DNA from: Gnetum montanum
Taxonomy: Eukaryota > Streptophyta > Gnetopsida > Gnetales > Gnetaceae
Assembly: GCA_015680685.1 (NCBI GenBank)
Contig: MNCI01003064.1
Coordinates: 1 to 64,000, forward strand
Direction: 5' to 3'
DNA length: 64,000 nucleotides
The notes below the pieces were generated by a model, which worked only from the letters and a program-made list of their open reading frames with translations, searched no databases and was not told the origin of the DNA. A program made the position numbers and the translations under genes. Positions within the stretch are counted from its first letter, which is position 1; every line of letters starts with the position of its first letter. Below, in pieces: positions 22,081 through 33,198 of the stretch.

Positions 22081-23377
22081 ATGATTTTGCCTCGTCAAAT
22101 ATGTAATACGCTATGTGTTTGTTAATAATATGAAGTATAAATAATCATGACAAGATTCAATGATATCTTCCCATACTTCAAAGGTAATAGGCTAGAAAGA
22201 AAAAAAAATTTATACTAGAGGTACTATGTAATACCTAAATCTATGTTTTGTTATTTTTCTTTTTGTTTTATGTCTCTATTTTGAACTTTAAAAAAATTGT
22301 CTTGTTATTATGTCATAATGCACTTAGGAATATGTATAAAACAGATGCTTCCATATATGATTTTGTACCCATCCCAATTAGATAAGGATTTTACTCCTAA
22401 TTCACTTCTATGTAAACTTATAACTCAATTCTAATATCTTTATTAAAAGATAAAGGTCCATACAAACTTCTAATTCACTTCTAAATGCTTTAGTAGATGG
22501 CTTGCCTTGTTTTAGGATTATAAATCAACTATCACATGCACTATACAATTCTAATTAAATATTCCTCTAATATATTCAGTTTCCTTAAGACCTAATCCCT
22601 TTGTAAAAGAATAATCTGTAGACGTCAATTCTTTGACAAGATATGCCCAAGGATGGTATAGGACTATACAGTTCTAGTTAAACGTTCGGATGTCATTGCA
22701 AATAATGATTCATATGCAAATAATGGGTCATGAGCTTGGATTTACCAAGGTTTGTTTCATGATGCAAATTGGAATCAAGTGAGCGAATGGACCCTTTTCT
22801 GCTAAGAAAGCAAACTAGTTCTACCATGTGTAAAATAATGGACCGTTGAAGTCTCATTAACACGAGTGAGCAATATGCACATGAACCCACTTGCCAATAT
22901 GCAGCTGCAGCCAATCATGAGGAACTTAAAAATCTGCAAACTTGTTGATTTTCCGAATAATAATATGCAACGGTAGTCAATCCCCTGAAACTTACAACGC
23001 TACAAGTATGTTCATTTAAAATATCAGTTTCCTTTCAAAATGTTTGCAAACCTCAGAAAACAGATCATATAGCCAGAATTTCTCATCTTCCAGGGTATGC
23101 AATCCTTAATATATTTACGGAAAATAAAATTTGCCATTGCTGTGACGATATAAACCCCAGAAAACGCTTTCAAATTTTTCAATCCTCATTTCAACATCAT
23201 ATACTTGGCTGAAAAATTTTGCAGTTGTTGGGCACAATGCTTTTATAATATAAATCAAACATAAGGCTTTCAAGTTCTGTATGTGAACAAAATGCTGTAA
23301 GAAAATGCCATCAATAAAAATTCAAGGTTTCATATTTTAGTTGCATAAAAATAACAGTTCTCGGTGTGACTGAACTA
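22081..23377. other. Gene-flanking sequence, includes probable 3' UTR of the MBD gene
   Basis: No coding frame. AT-rich 22080-22640, then more balanced sequence to 23377. The 23280-23377 part lies directly after the stop codon of the MBD gene on the minus strand and is likely its 3' UTR. No perfect AATAAA was seen there. No transposon protein was recognised. Confidence 0.45.
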
Positions 23378-24076
23378 TCAGTCAACATTTCGTTTGCTGA
23401 GCTTGGAAGAGTCGTAAATCCTTTCAACTGGAGTGGTAAAATCAAACTGTTTGATGTTGATGGGTTGGTCTTTCTGGTATGGACTTTGGTCCAGATATCT
23501 CTGAATTTCACCCCTGGACCTGAACTTTTCTCCGGTCGGAGAAATATAGTACACATCTCCAAACCTGCTGCAGGTAGCGCTTCTGGGATTTAGAAGCCGC
23601 TTCAAACCTGCAGGAGTTTTGGGTATATCGGGCCTGTCCACAGCCCGCATCTTTTGGCTCTTTTCAACAGTAATATCATCAGCGTCATTGCATGTTACCA
23701 TACGGCCCCATGCGGCAGCCATCTTACACACAAATGGTCTTGTACTGAATTGGGATCTAATTTCCTCGTAGAATCCTTCAGTTGGCGCTATTCCCCATTT
23801 CAGGCAGGCATCACATTGTACAGCAAAAATAGGATTTCCTGAACTCCCATCAGTCCTTTTACTGCCGCTGGACTTAATCCGAACGTTAGCTTTAGGCTGG
23901 ACTGGAAAGCATTCTTTCTTCTTCGAAGTAGCTGCCAAGGCCGAATCAGCCTTCCGCACCTGCGAAGTCCCAGCTTCTGCTGCAATTATATCACTTGAAT
24001 CCTTCACAAGGGTCGACCACTGTCTCTTGCGGATTGGGCCGTTGCTCGTAGGGACATGCTGGATTCCATTTTCGAC
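23378..24076 (-). CDS. CW zinc finger / methyl-CpG-binding-domain protein, last exon
   Basis: Nuclear protein of the plant MBD family with an N-terminal CW zinc finger, as in Arabidopsis MBD1/2/4/12. CW domains bind histone H3 tails and MBD domains dock on DNA; some plant members do not bind methylated CpG. The exon has 232 codons and ends with TGA at 23378-23380. It begins after a 3' splice site (minus sense TCATCTTGCCAG before GTCGAAAAT). The open frame continues upstream of the GTG at 24007, through KRQWSTLVKDSS. Counting from that GTG codon, the CW finger has Cys65, Cys68, Cys94 and Cys106 and Trp71. The MBD core spans about 131-175 with DVYYISPTGEKFRSR and EIQRYL. The usual GW of the MBD start is GL. 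No stops or shifts, unlike everything around it. Upstream exon(s) and start codon were not found. Confidence 0.9.
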   Translation of the reverse strand, partial: VENGIQHVPTSNGPIRKRQWSTLVKDSSDIIAAEAGTSQVRKADSALAATSKKKECFPVQPKANVRIKSSGSKRTDGSSGNPIFAVQCDACLKWGIAPTEGFYEEIRSQFSTRPFVCKMAAAWGRMVTCNDADDITVEKSQKMRAVDRPDIPKTPAGLKRLLNPRSATCSRFGDVYYISPTGEKFRSRGEIQRYLDQSPYQKDQPINIKQFDFTTPVERIYDSSKLSKRNVD

Positions 24077-24750
24077 CTGGCAAGATGATCAACACAGGTT
24101 TTCCCTAAAATATTATGAGCATAGAAGCCCACCAGAAAATAAATAAATAAAAATAAATAAATCCTATAACAGATTTTAAAATGAATCTAACAGCATGTAA
24201 TGCCTGAGAATTCAGAAGCTATACAAAAAATGGAAAAGAAATAGTGCCATTGCTTAAATCTGCCAGAATGAAAAAGTTCGAAATCATCCACAACATAAAA
24301 TAATTGGGGAAGTATATAAGAAAGAAAATCCAATTCCTTCATTACAAAATTTACATCAACATTGCAAAACGTTAAAATGTACACGACATTGCTATTGCAA
24401 AATGCTGAAAACTTCTATAGAATGCAACAGAAAATTGATTTTTCCACGGTCTAGACAACCTTTAGAGAAGGGGAAACAGAAAACTTGAAAAATAAGAAAG
24501 GATCTCATTGTACATACACATGGCAGAAATGCTTTAAAAAAAATTTTATTGACGGAAAAGAAAATGGAAAAGGGCATGAAATAGCTTTGCCTAACAAATA
24601 AAGGTTTTAAAACTGAAAATTGTACAACAGAAACAAAACACTTGCTTCGCGTAAATGGTGCCATAGAAACAAAACACACAGATGCAGTAAAGGACAGATG
24701 CTATCTCTGCGGTGTGCAAAAGGATGTGGCATAGCTTCATGTAAAAAGAT
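24077..24750. other. Intron or 5' region of the MBD gene; no exon recognised
   Basis: Begins with the intron sequence upstream of the MBD exon (minus sense). Low-complexity AT-rich blocks occur, such as AAATAAATAAATAAAAATAA near 24140. I could not recognise the first exon on the minus strand. By 24753 the sequence becomes a retroelement fragment, so the 5' end of the MBD gene may be displaced or lost. Confidence 0.4.
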
Positions 24751-24752
24751 GT

Positions 24753-24925
24753 CTCCTTATAGAGAGATTGAGTTTGAAATTACATTTAAGCCTATAACTC
24801 AACCAATTTCCAAGCTTTTCATAGAATGTCTTAAGTGAAGTTGACAGAGCTTAATGTATAGATTCAAGAGCTATTAGAGATAGGTATGATTCGATCAAGT
24901 GTTTCACTTAGATAATGAAAAGAAA
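24753..24925 (+). pseudogene. Ty3/gypsy reverse transcriptase N-terminal fragment
   Basis: The plus-strand frame reads YREIEFEITFKPITQPISK, then, after one frameshift, LTELNV-stop-IQELLEIGMIR. This is the start of the gypsy RT domain (HREIxFxIxLxPGxxPIS, ELxxQLxELLxxGxIRPS). Only about 55 codons survive and no palm motif follows. Confidence 0.8.
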
Positions 24926-25435
24926 GTTTAGCTACATGTATCCAGCTATTCTAGCTTTGAATTAAACTGGAAATCCACCAAAAAAATATTGTAAATTGAC
25001 TGATAAATGATTGAAATAGTAAATGACCCTAATTCTGATTGTTCAACTTCCAAGATTGAGTAAATAATGATGAATAATGTTGCTAAATGTTGATGAACTA
25101 ATAAAAGATTGTTGAATTAATGATGAATAGGTGTAATTATTACTAAAATTATGCTGATGATTACATTATGTAAATTTTCAAAAGAGATGCCTTGAATATA
25201 TATATATATATATATAACAAGTGGAGCAAAGTTCACTAAAAATAATATAATTTCACCCTAATGAAAAAATAGCTTAAAAATTGTGTGTGTATATGCATTG
25301 GGGTCAAAATAATATTACAACTACTCATAAATCTAGAAATTTCCTATATTTTATTAAAATAAGCTTCCATTATGTAATAGAAATAAGAAATTATTGACTT
25401 CTACTTTAAAAAGCCAATAGCTAGAGGTGGACATG
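24926..25435. other. AT-rich spacer with TA microsatellite
   Basis: Contains a (TA)n tract at about 25196-25216. No gene or retroelement domain recognised. Confidence 0.5.
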
Positions 25436-25439
25436 ATCA

Positions 25440-26011
25440 TACTAGGAGGGTGAATGTTGGGCCTAGTAACATAATATCAATACCTAACCTAATTATTGAT
25501 TGAATGCAGTAGATGTTTAAAGATTTTGAAGTAGAATCTCACACTTTGATTTCTAGTACATAGAAGGAGGAGATCATTCAAGTAGATATCAACCATTATC
25601 TGTTTTAGTTCCTACATTAGCATAAAAGAAGAACTTTAGTTCATTGCCAATGTAGGATGCTTTTAGAAATGATGGTAGTGGAAGACAACTAATGGAGAGG
25701 AAGCTTATGTAATAGTTCTATAAGCTAGAACCTCCTATCTTCCAAGGTAAGGAGGATTCTACCATTTTCACTAAGTGGCTTAAGAAGGTCCTCAAGATTT
25801 TCAAGTTGATGGGTTGTATTCATATACAATAAACTTCTTTGGTAACTTACTGGTTTTAGGGGGCTACTAGACATTGGTGGACTACGTAGGAGAAGAATCA
25901 TCATTGGAACGAATATGATGTCTATTAGAGAAATTTCTTTAATGTTTTTAATGCTCATTACATTCCTTCAAAGTTTATGATTATGAAAGTTGAGGAGTTC
26001 TACTGCCTTTA
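25440..26011 (+). pseudogene. Ty3/gypsy gag, 5' half (element E), interrupted at 26011
   Basis: Gag of a chromovirus-type Ty3/gypsy element. The plus frame at about 25728-26008 reads PPIFQGKEDS, then KWLKKVLKIFKLMGC and HWNEYDVY-stop-RNFFNVFN, ending HYIPSKFMIMKVEEFYCL. It matches the standard gag core: PxFxG, WLxxxEKxF, FxxxFxxxYxP. It stops at CTTTA (26007-26011). The continuation of the same domain (YNLKFLELSMYVPNIY) starts only at about 43137, beyond the inserted A/B block. Confidence 0.85.
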
Positions 26012-26123
26012 TGATGAGCAACGAGGTACCCCTACACCCAACCATATGAATACGAGTTTTTACGTGTAATTTGGTTGAAATCCAAGGATTAAGTGCTTAT
26101 GCACTTACACAAAACAAGGATGG
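26012..26123 (-). repeat. Terminal piece of element B 3' LTR
   Basis: Starts TGATGAG and follows the inner-end sequence of the B 5' LTR (42257-42370) in the same orientation, up to ACAAGGATGG. It is cut by the start of element A at 26124. Together with the LTR end at 43118 it is flanked by CTTTA/CTCTA, so it is the true left end of the B insertion. Confidence 0.8.
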
Positions 26124-26927
26124 TGATGGGACACAATATTGCATGGGCCACGATATAGCGTCGGCCCCTGTGATATCACGTACATGATATCACAACCCGT
26201 CGCCTTGTCTATAAATAAGAGGTAGCTTTCCCTTGTTTCCTCATCTAGATCTAGACCCTTAGCTAAACTCTAGCAGTTTTACCATTCCAGAGATAGAATA
26301 ATTTCGATGTGCCTGCAGTAGGAGTCTCAAAGTGAATGAATCTTTATTTGAGCAAATTGTACATGAGCACACATTTGTGTATGGAAATAAAGACAAACTT
26401 TCTGATAAACCTTGCAGTACATGGACTAAGATAAATAGGACTTTAATTATTGTTAAATGTTTAAACGCTTTCTTAGACAATTAATCACTCTTAACCCTCA
26501 ACTCTCCTAGTTAAGTGCATTTAGTACGACCGCTTCAAGCACATATGCTATGCTTGGTAACCCAGTAACGAATAGCGTTTGGTAATCCTAGTAGTGTTGC
26601 ATTGGTTCAGGGTGTGTACAACAAGTGGGAACGGATACTGATGCTAGGATGTTTAAAGCCTAGTTAGTGAAAGTTAGTTACTTAGTCTCTTCACCCTTTC
26701 CTCTCTTAGCATAGGAGATAAAAAGATAAAAGACATAAAAATCATATACCTCAGACTTACTTAACCATACAACCGTGACAATACAAGTAAGTCTGGGAAG
26801 ACAACGATTAATTAACCTTAAGTGTTCCATAAGGCGCGTAAGCACTTAGTCCTTGGAGTTCGACCGGATCGCGCGTGTAACACTCGTATTTGTATGGTTG
26901 AGTGTAGGGGTACCTTGCCACTCATCA
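26124..26927 (+). repeat. 5' LTR of element A
   Basis: About 804 bp from TGATGGG to CACTCATCA. It matches 32415-33198, the 3' LTR, over nearly its whole length with roughly one difference per ten bases (estimated by eye). The end overlaps a primer site immediately inside. The last 110 bp are the reverse complement of the piece at 26012-26123, so the 5' end of A forms a local inverted repeat with its flank. Confidence 0.9.
26140..26219 (+). promoter_or_regulatory. LTR promoter of element A: GATATC-type palindromes and TATA box
   Basis: Four ATATC/GATATC-like palindromes (ACAATATTGC, CGATATAG, GTGATATCACG, ATGATATCAC) precede TATAAATAAG at 26210-26219. The same arrangement occurs in the LTRs of B, C and D. 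Transcription would be expected to start a few tens of bases downstream. Confidence 0.6.
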
Positions 26928-26928
26928 T

Positions 26929-26946
26929 TGGCACCGTTGTTGGGGA
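26929..26946 (+). other. Primer-binding site, tRNA-Asp type (element A)
   Basis: TGGCACCGTTGTTGGGGA directly follows the LTR. It is the Athila-class tRNA-Asp site with C-to-T changes. Confidence 0.8.
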
Positions 26947-27073
26947 CTTAGTTGTTTGTGTGCTATGTAGAACATAGGAAATCATTTACATCGTTGGGAG
27001 CTAAAATGAACCCTTAGGGTTGATCAAATGAAAATATAACATAATAGTAAACAACACACCGAATAAGACAAAA

Positions 27074-29520
27074 ATGTCTTCTTCTCCACACAAAAGCACT
27101 TCATCGCCTAGGACCAACACTAGAGATAGTCGGTGGCACAACACACATAAGCAAAATCCATCAGTTCCTCAACAATTCAGTGTGGTATATATTCATCACG
27201 ATGAATATATACCTGACTTTACCTTTTTCTTCCATCAAGAAAAAAAACTATGTTGGAAAGATTTAGAAGGTAACATAGTGTTGCCTTCAGACAAAGTTGC
27301 CCCCAACATGATCCTTCGTGCCCTTGCACGAATAGGCATGTCACAATTATACGCTAAGTACGTTGCATGCAATTACAACACAAGGTACTACCATCACACA
27401 TAAGCGCAACGTCAACGGGAGTCACGACAGGAGAGTTACCACAGATCGTTGAATGGCAAAGGACCCCTTAATGCTTCACCCGTCATAAGAGAAATTAAGG
27501 GTGGTGAACATATTTCAATAGGTTCTCCACAAAATGATGTCCCCCCTCCTAACGATAGTGATGAGGTGGTGTATCAAAACCTTTGCTCCATGATACACAA
27601 CCCTGGTTTTGATTCCCATGAACACCAAGTGTTCAATGAGGGAACACAAACACAAGATAAGGGCAAGCATTCTGATCGCCATCATGATTGGGTTTGGGAT
27701 CACCAAATGGAAGGTAGGAAACATCGTCATGGTGATGGTTCTCCTTCGTCTTCCCCTTCATCATCACATTCACCCTCTCCTTCAACATCTGGACATAATC
27801 ATAAGGAACCTAACCATGAGGATAAGTGTAAGAAAAATGAGAGACCTCGACGAGAGAGTTTAGAGCAAGGATAAGGGCATTCTAGAAATCACGACATGGA
27901 AGAAGGGAAAGTAGGGAACCACATAGGCATCATAGATGCCATTAAAAAAATGACCATGAATAACTCCTACTTGCAACCTGAAGCATGTTAAACATTATGA
28001 AGGTCGTTAGAATACCTCCAAGGCACCAAAAAGATAGCCAGATCAAGAGACTAGACATGAATAATATCCCACGATTTGAGGGGTGATACAACACTGATAT
28101 GCAAAACCATTTATAGGCATTTCATGATTCCTGTGCATTGCAGAACATTGAAAATGAGTGGAACAAATTAAAGTTGTTCCCAAGGACACTCATAAAAGAA
28201 GTGAAAAGCTGGTACTAGTCCTTAGCACTGTAATCCATTCGAAGGTGGAGTACGATGCTAGAACTGTTTAACAATAAATATCATATGTACTTCCGAGTGT
28301 CCAACTTGCAAAAGTAGATCCAAGGATGGAAGTAGGGTAATCATGAACCCTTGGATGCTGGCATGGGCCAATATTATGCATTGCTACATTATTTCTCGGG
28401 ACATGGTTATGCACAATGGGATCAACTATGCCATCTCATAGATGGGCTAAGACATGAAACTAGGAGAACCCTTGGAACATATGCCCAAGAGAGATTATCA
28501 GAGCTCAGGTCCCATGAGGTTCATAGATTGTTGGAGCAAGTAGCTAAGAAATAAGGAGAGCTATGTAAGACAGAAAGCGCAGAAGAATACAACTGCGATC
28601 CTTCCCTCTGAAAAAGGGGAGTGAGATTCTATGAGGAGGAGGATGAGTCACCACTTGAAGAGTTGGTGAATAGGAAGACCTATCTGCTTCAAAAATTAAC
28701 AACAAAAATGTCGGATAAGGTAGATCAAATGTGGGACTCCTTATATAGTAGATTTGAAACCATTTTAAAAATCATAGAGGAGTCTAAGGAGCGAAGTAGT
28801 GATCGTGATAAAAAGAAAATGAGGGATTTGTAGCATGCATGTAACAAAGGTAAGGGTAAATTGACTATCACCGAAGAGGTTGTGGATTCCAATACGGATG
28901 ATGATGGTGAATATGAGATATGTTAGTATGACCTTCCTAAGGGATGTTGCCTAATAATCTCACATCTACAAGAGTTTGGGGTGTATGCACTCAACCTAAG
29001 ACTTAAGAAACGGCAAGCACCCCGAAGGTTACCTTATCCCCAAGGTAACCTGAAGCAATTCCACAAACCATTAACATATTATCCAAGTGGAACTCCGCCA
29101 CAACCTATGGAGCAACACTAGTAGTGGCAATACCCATATTCATGGTGAATGCCACTGCCAAGGCAATAATACCCTTACTGGCAACTAGATCCATATGGCT
29201 ACTACGTGTAGCAACCAATCTCTTCGAGTGATTCTATTGGTCATGTGACCCCACAACATCACTACCAAACTCAAGAGTATTATAGGACTCCTTCTCTTGG
29301 GAGATACAAACCACATCCATACCATCCTCCAAATCCACCCACAACTCTTACACCAATAGCTCCACTACCACCCGCTCCAGCGATGCAAGGGAAAATCCTC
29401 ATCCAGCTGTAGCAACGCAATGCTACGAGAGCTGTAAACCTTCAACCCGCTGCTAGTTCTGACAACCATACAAGGAGAAGACCTTTTTTCAGAACTAACA
29501 GTTGAAACAAGCTCTCACAA
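27074..29520 (+). pseudogene. Athila-like gag of element A
   Basis: Large Gag of an Athila-type element. It starts with ATG at 27074 and an unusually well kept N-terminus (27074-27403), containing FFFHQEKKLCWKDLEG and RALARIGMSQLYAKYV. A His/Ser/Pro-rich spacer follows (27449-27874). The capsid core is at about 28060-28560: NHLQAFHDSC-like, W-stop-SLAL-stop-SIRRW, MGQYYALLHYFSGHGYAQW, HETRRTLGTYAQERLSELR, EQVAKK. A basic/acidic coil (28621-28833) and a Pro/Gln/Tyr-rich C-terminus (29040-29480) end it. Stops and shifts split the frame into at least six pieces, so no functional product is expected. No CCHC zinc knuckle was seen. Confidence 0.75.
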
Positions 29521-29539
29521 GCACAAGCGATTGAGCCTC

Positions 29540-30318
29540 AGAACATTCCTCCATCAAATAAGGCTTTGAAGCTCCCTTCAAAACAACAACAGAGCTTAAC
29601 GCATACGGTTATGTTAACACATACCATCACTGACTGGATCAAGGAAGGCCACCTTCCCAGAAAAATTTCTGATCCTGGAAGTCCCTTAATCTATCTCCAA
29701 GTCACTGGGAATAAACCATGTAAGGCTCTTCTTGACTCAACTTCCAGAGTCAACTTAATATCACAAGAAATGTATAAATCCTAGAACCTACCTTCACTAA
29801 AGAATAGAAATATTTGCTTAGAGCTAGCTGACCAGTCCATCACCATTCCTTTGGGATTGGTGGAGGACATCGTTACCACTATGTGTGGTTGGTCATACCC
29901 AGCTAATTTCCTAGTGATCCAAGTAAACAATGACAAAGGGAACTTCCCAATAATAATGGGGAGGGCATGGCTCAGTACCATAAACACATGCCTAGGAATC
30001 TGTGATCTTTTCCTAGAAATATCTAAGGAAAACACTTATGGAAAGATTGAGAAGAAGAAGGTTCCATGCATCACATACAGTGATACTGAGGATGATAGTG
30101 TACAAAAATGTTCAGCATCTCCTGCATGCAATCAGTATGCCTCAGAAGTTAACATACAAAAGTGCCTGTATGTAGTAAGCACGCAACAAGAGAGCACCTA
30201 CCAGTTGATAGCTAATCAAGAGAGTGACCCACCAATATGCATGGAACTAACTGGGGGACCAACTTGCACCCATGTAGAAAGCATAGATGCACTGGAGCAA
30301 GTGTACTCCAACCCTTAA
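29540..30318 (+). pseudogene. Athila-like protease of element A
   Basis: Retroviral-type aspartic protease that would process the polyprotein. The frame shows ALLDSTSRVNLISQEMYKS (about 29724-29782) with the active-site triplet changed from D-S-G to D-S-T. After one stop, the open segment 29851-30318 has GLVEDIVTTMCGW, IIMGRAWLSTINTCLGICDL and KKKVPCITYSD. IIMGRxxL is the expected C-terminal flap-region signature. The segment is followed by an acidic linker and then a deletion where RT should begin. Confidence 0.8.
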
Positions 30319-30500
30319 TCTAAAACCACCAATTGAGGGAAATTGGAAACTCTTAGAAAATCCAAATGAGTACTCCGATAGGATAATACTAATCTGTGTG
30401 CAACTAACAAACCCTTCCATGAACTTAGAATAGCTAGTGCACATAATACCTCTAAGAGAGGATGACCTTGCTCATTATTTCTGATCTCTCCCTTCCAATT
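30319..30500 (+). other. Junction of the internal pol deletion in element A
   Basis: From about 30378 the sequence aligns with the very end of pol in element B. NKPFHELR and PCSLFLISPF, then FIHGGDGHLC, correspond to B residues TKPFHKPK and PCSLFWNFSF, then ISHGGDDHQC (36020-35920, minus). Protease sequence ends at 30318. RT, RNase H and almost all of integrase are missing between the two points, about 3 kb by comparison with B. Confidence 0.75.
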
Positions 30501-32404
30501 CATTCATGGGGGAGATGGCCACCTATGCTGATCATTTGCAGCCCTTAGCTTCTTTTTAAGTTTTTTTTTTACAAATTTATTTAACTTTTATTGTTTTTTT
30601 TTTGCAACATCGTTCATACTCTTTCATTTCTTTGTGTGTTTGTTTATTCTGTTCAGTTTGTCACCTAATAAGTGCTCTGAAGATGGTATGAACTATATTC
30701 CATTGATTTCTAATGTTTGGTTTTTACCTTTAAGTTATGATGTTCATACTAAGGTATGGTTCTTTTGATATAGCAAGCAATGAGTCCACTTCATCCATAC
30801 ATCCATAAAATTCTATGGTCTCTCTTGGCTTGGAACTATATAGTCCCTTTCTTAATAATAAACACTATCAACGAATCGGTGATTGGGCATTTCTCAAAGT
30901 AAGGAAGGACTCAAGGATTGAAAAGGGTGTGACTTCAAGGGAATTTGATGCACTTGTGTTGGCCATTCTCTTAGGTGCATGGATGTTTTCTTCGTGAGTT
31001 TTCTTACTGTTCTGATGTTGCCACATTATCGGGAAGCTGAGAAAATAAAAATAATAAAGTCTTGGCATAGTGTGGTTCTCACGCAAAAACACAAAAAAAA
31101 AACAAAAACAAAAATAGTAAGAATTAAAAGCACATTCCTTAGAAAAAATAATCATTTGGGCTACAAGCACTGGATATGGAACTAAAATAAAAATTTTCCC
31201 TCTAACTAATGCCCTTCTTGCTTCCTACTTTCTCCTCTTTTATTTCGTCGGAATCATGGTGACTCTTTGGTGAAGGCATTCTTGTTACTTCGGGTGGATG
31301 GATTGGCCAAATGTATCAATGCGAAGTCACTGGATGTGGTTTTTTTTTGGTTGGATTTGGAATGAGATCTACTAAATCACATTAACCATTAATACATAAG
31401 GGGCTGTACACCACCTTTTTCTTGAGACTCCATTCCATTCTTTTCTTTCCATTCTTATTTCTCCATTTATCACCTCATTTTCGGTTATATTAGTAGTCCA
31501 TATTTTGGTTGATGCATTTTTTTATTTTTGGTAAACTCTTGTAGTTAAGACTTTAACTCTTGTCTCCAAATGACATTCCTAGAGCTAACAAACTCTTCGA
31601 ATGTGGGATTGTCAAGGCATTAAGGGCATGAGCCTACTTTGGGGAGGACCCACTAGCATTCCTATTTGGTGCATCCATTAATTTATTCCCTTTAAACATT
31701 TCTACAATCACCATTTATTTTGTTCATTTCTATCTTTGACATTCATTTTATTGGCATGGACGTTGTTTCTTCTCCTCCATATTTCTCATTCCTTATCTTT
31801 TTCCATTCTCTCACTACCGGAGGTTTTCTCTCAGTCATGGGGGTCCTAGTCCAATTTTTTTAATTTTTCTCTTAACCCCTACACCTTGGATAGTCACTAG
31901 TATTATATCTCTAGATTTTCATTAGCCATATCACAACTCAGCCAATGGACCTTACACTGAGGCAAGGTATTAACTGCATTGTGATTCATTTATCCTTGCT
32001 AATATCAAACTATGTTGTGTGTATAGATGGAAATCATACAACAATGGATTGGATCTAGAGGAAACACTTGGAATGGATGGGTGCTAAAGTAGTTATGCAA
32101 GGAACAAGATTGATGATGCGCTTATGGATGGACAACGAATGACACAATCTTGGTGTTGGTAGTAGCAGACTTTTTCTTTTCTCTCTCTCTTCTCTCTTCT
32201 CTCTTCTTTATCAGCTGCTAAGTAAGGCTGGATGTCAAATATATATAGTGTTCATTCTTGTTGTCATGAACACTAAATTTTATCATGTTTTGTAATGATG
32301 ATCCGTTCACATGTCACCCCATCTACCATTATTGTCATTTAAGTAAATAATCCCATACCTTTCCAATATTTTGTAAGGAACTCAAGGATGAGTTTTCATT
32401 CAGT
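30500..32404 (+). other. Post-pol (env-position) region of element A
   Basis: Spans from the internal purine tract TCATGGGGGAGATGG (30506) to the 3' polypurine tract. Homologous to 34033-35930 (minus) in element B. Conserved coding-like segments include EKGVTSREFDALVLAILLG (30929-30985), KAFLLLRVDGLAKC and KSLDVV (about 31273-31340), and GHEPTLGRTH (about 31627-31660). The same order occurs in B. A T-rich tract lies at 30560-30610 and a CTCTCT/TCTTC microsatellite at 32177-32205. Athila elements often carry an env-like ORF here, but I cannot identify a protein. Confidence 0.55.
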
Positions 32405-32414
32405 TATGGGGGTA
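32399..32414 (+). other. 3' polypurine tract of element A
   Basis: TTATGGGGGTA directly before the 3' LTR. The equivalent tracts are GTCGTGGGGGTA in B (minus, 34017-34032) and GTAGTGGGGGTA in G (16774-16785). It would prime plus-strand DNA synthesis. Confidence 0.75.
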
Positions 32415-33198
32415 TCATGGCATGCAATATCGCATGGGCCGCGATATTGCATCGGCCCCTGCGATATCGTAGCCCGTCGCCTTGTCTATAAATAAGAGGC
32501 ATCTTTCCTTTGTTTCCTCATCTAGATCTAGACCCTTAGCTAAACTCTGGTAGTTTTACCATTCCAAAGATAGAATAATTTCCATGTGCCCGTAGTACGA
32601 GTCTCAAAGTGAATGGATCTTTATTAGAGCAAATTGTACCCGAGCACACATTTATGTATGGAAATAAAGATGAACTTTTTGATAAAGCTTGCAGTACATG
32701 GACTAAGCTAAATGGGACTTTAATTATTGTTAAATGTTTAAATGCTTTCTTAGATAATTAATCACTCTCAACCCTCAAATCTCCTAGTTAAGTGCATTCA
32801 GTATGACTACTTCGAGCATGTGTGCTAGGCTTGGTAACCTAGTAACAAATAGCGTTTGGTAATCCCAGTAGCGTTGCACTGGTTCAGGGTGTGTACGACA
32901 AGTGGGAACAGATACTAATGCTAGGATGATTAAAGCTTAGTTAGTGAAAGTTAGTTACGTAATCTCTTCACCCTTTCCTCTCTTAGCATAGGCGATAAAA
33001 AGATAAAAGACATAAAAATCATATATCTCAAACTTACTTAACCATACAACTGTGACAATACAAGTAAGTATAGGAAGACAACGATTGATTAACCTTAAGT
33101 GTTCCATGTTCCATAAGAAGCGTAAGCACTTAGTCCTTGGAGTTTGACCGAATTGTGCATGTAATGCTCGTATTCGTATGGTTGAGTGTAGGGGTACC
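32415..33198 (+). repeat. 3' LTR of element A, 3' terminus missing
   Basis: Pairs with the 5' LTR over about 784 bp. The start is TCATGG instead of TGATGG. It contains the same palindromes and TATAAATAAGAGG at about 32487-32499. It ends GTAGGGGTACC, lacking the last 13 bp (TTGCCACTCATCA) present in the 5' LTR. The next base belongs to the inverted LTR of element B. Confidence 0.85.
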
